Shown here one piece after another: positions 7,272 to 7,883 of a DNA stretch of 7,883 bases. Position 1 is the first letter of the stretch; the number at the start of each line of letters is the position of its first letter. Made by a program: the position numbers and the translations under genes. Below the pieces are notes generated by a model. That model did no database searches and had not been told where the DNA came from. It worked only from the letters and a program-made list of their open reading frames with translations. This stretch comes from Oligoflexia bacterium (GTDB lineage: Bacteria; Myxococcota_A; UBA796; UBA2385), in assembly GCA_013152105.1 (NCBI GenBank), contig JAADHA010000212.1, positions 1 through 7,883 on the forward strand, written 5' to 3'.

Positions 7272-7727
7272 TCAGGTCCGATGGGATGTCGCGGGGCAGC
7301 TTGTCGCGGATCCAGTGCATGCATCCCTGGGCGGGCCTCCGGGGATGGTCGTCGGAGGGCTCGGTCGCGGGTCATCTTGTTCGGGTCCCCGAGAGTTGCA
7401 GCGGACCGCAGGTCTTGCGATCGACGGAATGATTGGAGCTGCATCGTGGGAACCACTCCGAGATCGCCGGCGCTCGTGGCACAAGGCGAGTACGGAGTCG
7501 TCACCGGCCTGGCGCGAGAGCATGGCATCCGGCGCCAGGGCGTCACCGACCTTCGCTTTGGTCAGACTGGCCTGCAGCTCCGCGACAAGATCCTCCAGCT
7601 CGTCGCGCTCCTGCAGGACCTCCTCGATGCGGGCGTCGCGCTGGTCGAGCACGGTCAGGTAGCCGTCGTCAAGGATCTCGGCCTCGGCGAGCAGGTCCTT
7701 CAGGGTGGCGGCGTTCTCCCAGCGCAT
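7272..7727 (-). CDS. Short coiled-coil protein; 3' part replaced by antisense insertion-sequence debris
   Basis: ATG at 7727 opens a 151-codon frame. Residues 1 to about 58 look like a genuine protein: MRWENAATLKDLLAEAEILD, then DGYLTVLDQRDARIEEVLQE and RDELEDLVAELQASLTKAK, a charged helix with heptad-like Leu/Val spacing. From about residue 58 (position 7554 leftward) the frame is simply the complement of the transposase fragment at 7462-7554. After that it becomes Pro/Arg/Ser-rich filler until the stop at 7272. The natural C-terminus was probably lost in a rearrangement. Upstream is a near-perfect Shine-Dalgarno, AGGAGGTGA (7741-7749 minus), 13 bases from the ATG and inside a hairpin loop. 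Function unknown; the coiled coil suggests self-association or a scaffold role. Confidence 0.6.
   Translation of the reverse strand: MRWENAATLKDLLAEAEILDDGYLTVLDQRDARIEEVLQERDELEDLVAELQASLTKAKVGDALAPDAMLSRQAGDDSVLALCHERRRSRSGSHDAAPIIPSIARPAVRCNSRGPEQDDPRPSPPTTIPGGPPRDACTGSATSCPATSHRT
7462..7554 (+). mobile_element. Insertion-sequence remnant: N-terminal transposase fragment
   Basis: Aligned to the left-edge transposase (minus strand 686-589), this stretch matches at 85 of 93 bases with one 5-base deletion near its start. It encodes ALVAQGEYGVVTGLAREHGI and RRQGVTDLR in frame, corresponding to codons 21-48 of the full gene. The deletion puts codons 16-18 out of frame, no start codon is preserved, and similarity stops within two bases of 7554. 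It is non-functional debris, inverted relative to the left-edge copy. Short upstream matches at 7372-7379 (GGTCATCT) and 7438-7450 suggest the remnant may extend left to about 7372 with internal indels. Confidence 0.88.
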
Positions 7728-7761
7728 GGTGGTCGACTACTCACCTCCTCGCCGACCACCA
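7727..7761 (-). promoter_or_regulatory. Hairpin over the ribosome-binding site and start codon of the coiled-coil gene
   Basis: Plus-strand arms TGGTGGTCG (7727-7735) and CGACCACCA (7753-7761) are a perfect 9-bp inverted repeat around a 17-base loop. In the leftward transcript the loop holds AGGAGGUGA (Shine-Dalgarno) and the 3' arm ends on the A of the AUG. Such a fold could limit or gate initiation. Function is inferred; the complementarity is seen. Confidence 0.6.
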
Positions 7762-7883
7762 ATCTCTGAGAGAGAGTTTCACTTACCGCGTGCCCGAACA
7801 AGTCCACTGAGGCCCCCGCTTCGTCCCCTCCGAGCCCCTCCCCACCGAGCCCGGCCGCCGGATCCTCATGCCCGAGCTCCTCG

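Noticed and set aside
7762..7778. Small palindrome TCTCTGAGAGA as a terminator
   Set aside because: Five-base arms with almost no loop and no T-run in either direction.
7775..7810. Short match FTYRVPE before a stop, resembling the N-terminus of PriA helicases
   Set aside because: Seven residues only, followed at once by a stop; the downstream sequence in that frame does not continue the PriA pattern convincingly.
7811..7883. Possible gene start at the right edge (ATG at 7869, or leftward frames)
   Set aside because: No ribosome-binding site, too little sequence and Pro/Ser/Gly-rich composition in all frames.

Overview
The window is GC-rich throughout, with the codon bias of a high-GC genome. 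It carries a Thr/Gly-rich lipoprotein hydrolase whose Cys-containing C-terminal tail is of a kind I associate with Myxococcota and other former Deltaproteobacteria. That assignment is an inference from style; no rRNA or housekeeping marker is present to test it.

Layout. Positions 1-730 (minus) hold the N-terminal 243 codons of a DDE-type transposase that runs off the left edge. A possible 51-codon ORF (809-964, minus) lies between it and a large surface lipoprotein of the alpha/beta-hydrolase fold (975-3045, minus), which is interrupted by a frameshift near 1686-1690. Divergent from the hydrolase is a rightward cluster, probably one operon: acylphosphatase (3089-3366, with a one-base deletion in a G run), an unrecognised 235-aa protein (3428-4135), a 729-aa SLC12-type cation-chloride-cotransporter homologue with its C-terminal cytosolic domain (4176-6365), and a small XRE-like helix-turn-helix protein with a DPTAQ repeat (6418-6780). 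The cluster meets a convergent two-helix membrane protein (6814-7251, minus) at a 14-bp tandem repeat that overlaps that gene's stop codon.

The right end is a rearranged patch. A 93-bp fragment (7462-7554, plus) is about 91% identical, with one 5-base gap, to the N-terminal coding region of the left-edge transposase, in inverted orientation. It abuts, and supplies antisense sequence to, the 3' part of a short coiled-coil gene (7727 leftward). That gene's strong Shine-Dalgarno lies in the loop of a perfect 9-bp hairpin whose descending arm ends on the A of the start codon. Positions 7252-7461 hold no convincing gene, only possible further debris of the same element. Positions 7762-7883 hold nothing I can support.

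Functionally, the centre looks like a transport-related cluster (ion cotransporter plus small helper and unknown proteins) bracketed by traces of one insertion-sequence family. Two neighbouring divergent genes each carry a single frameshift that leaves both halves well conserved, which suggests either very recent decay or sequence error. I see no CRISPR array, tRNA, rRNA or complete mobile element.
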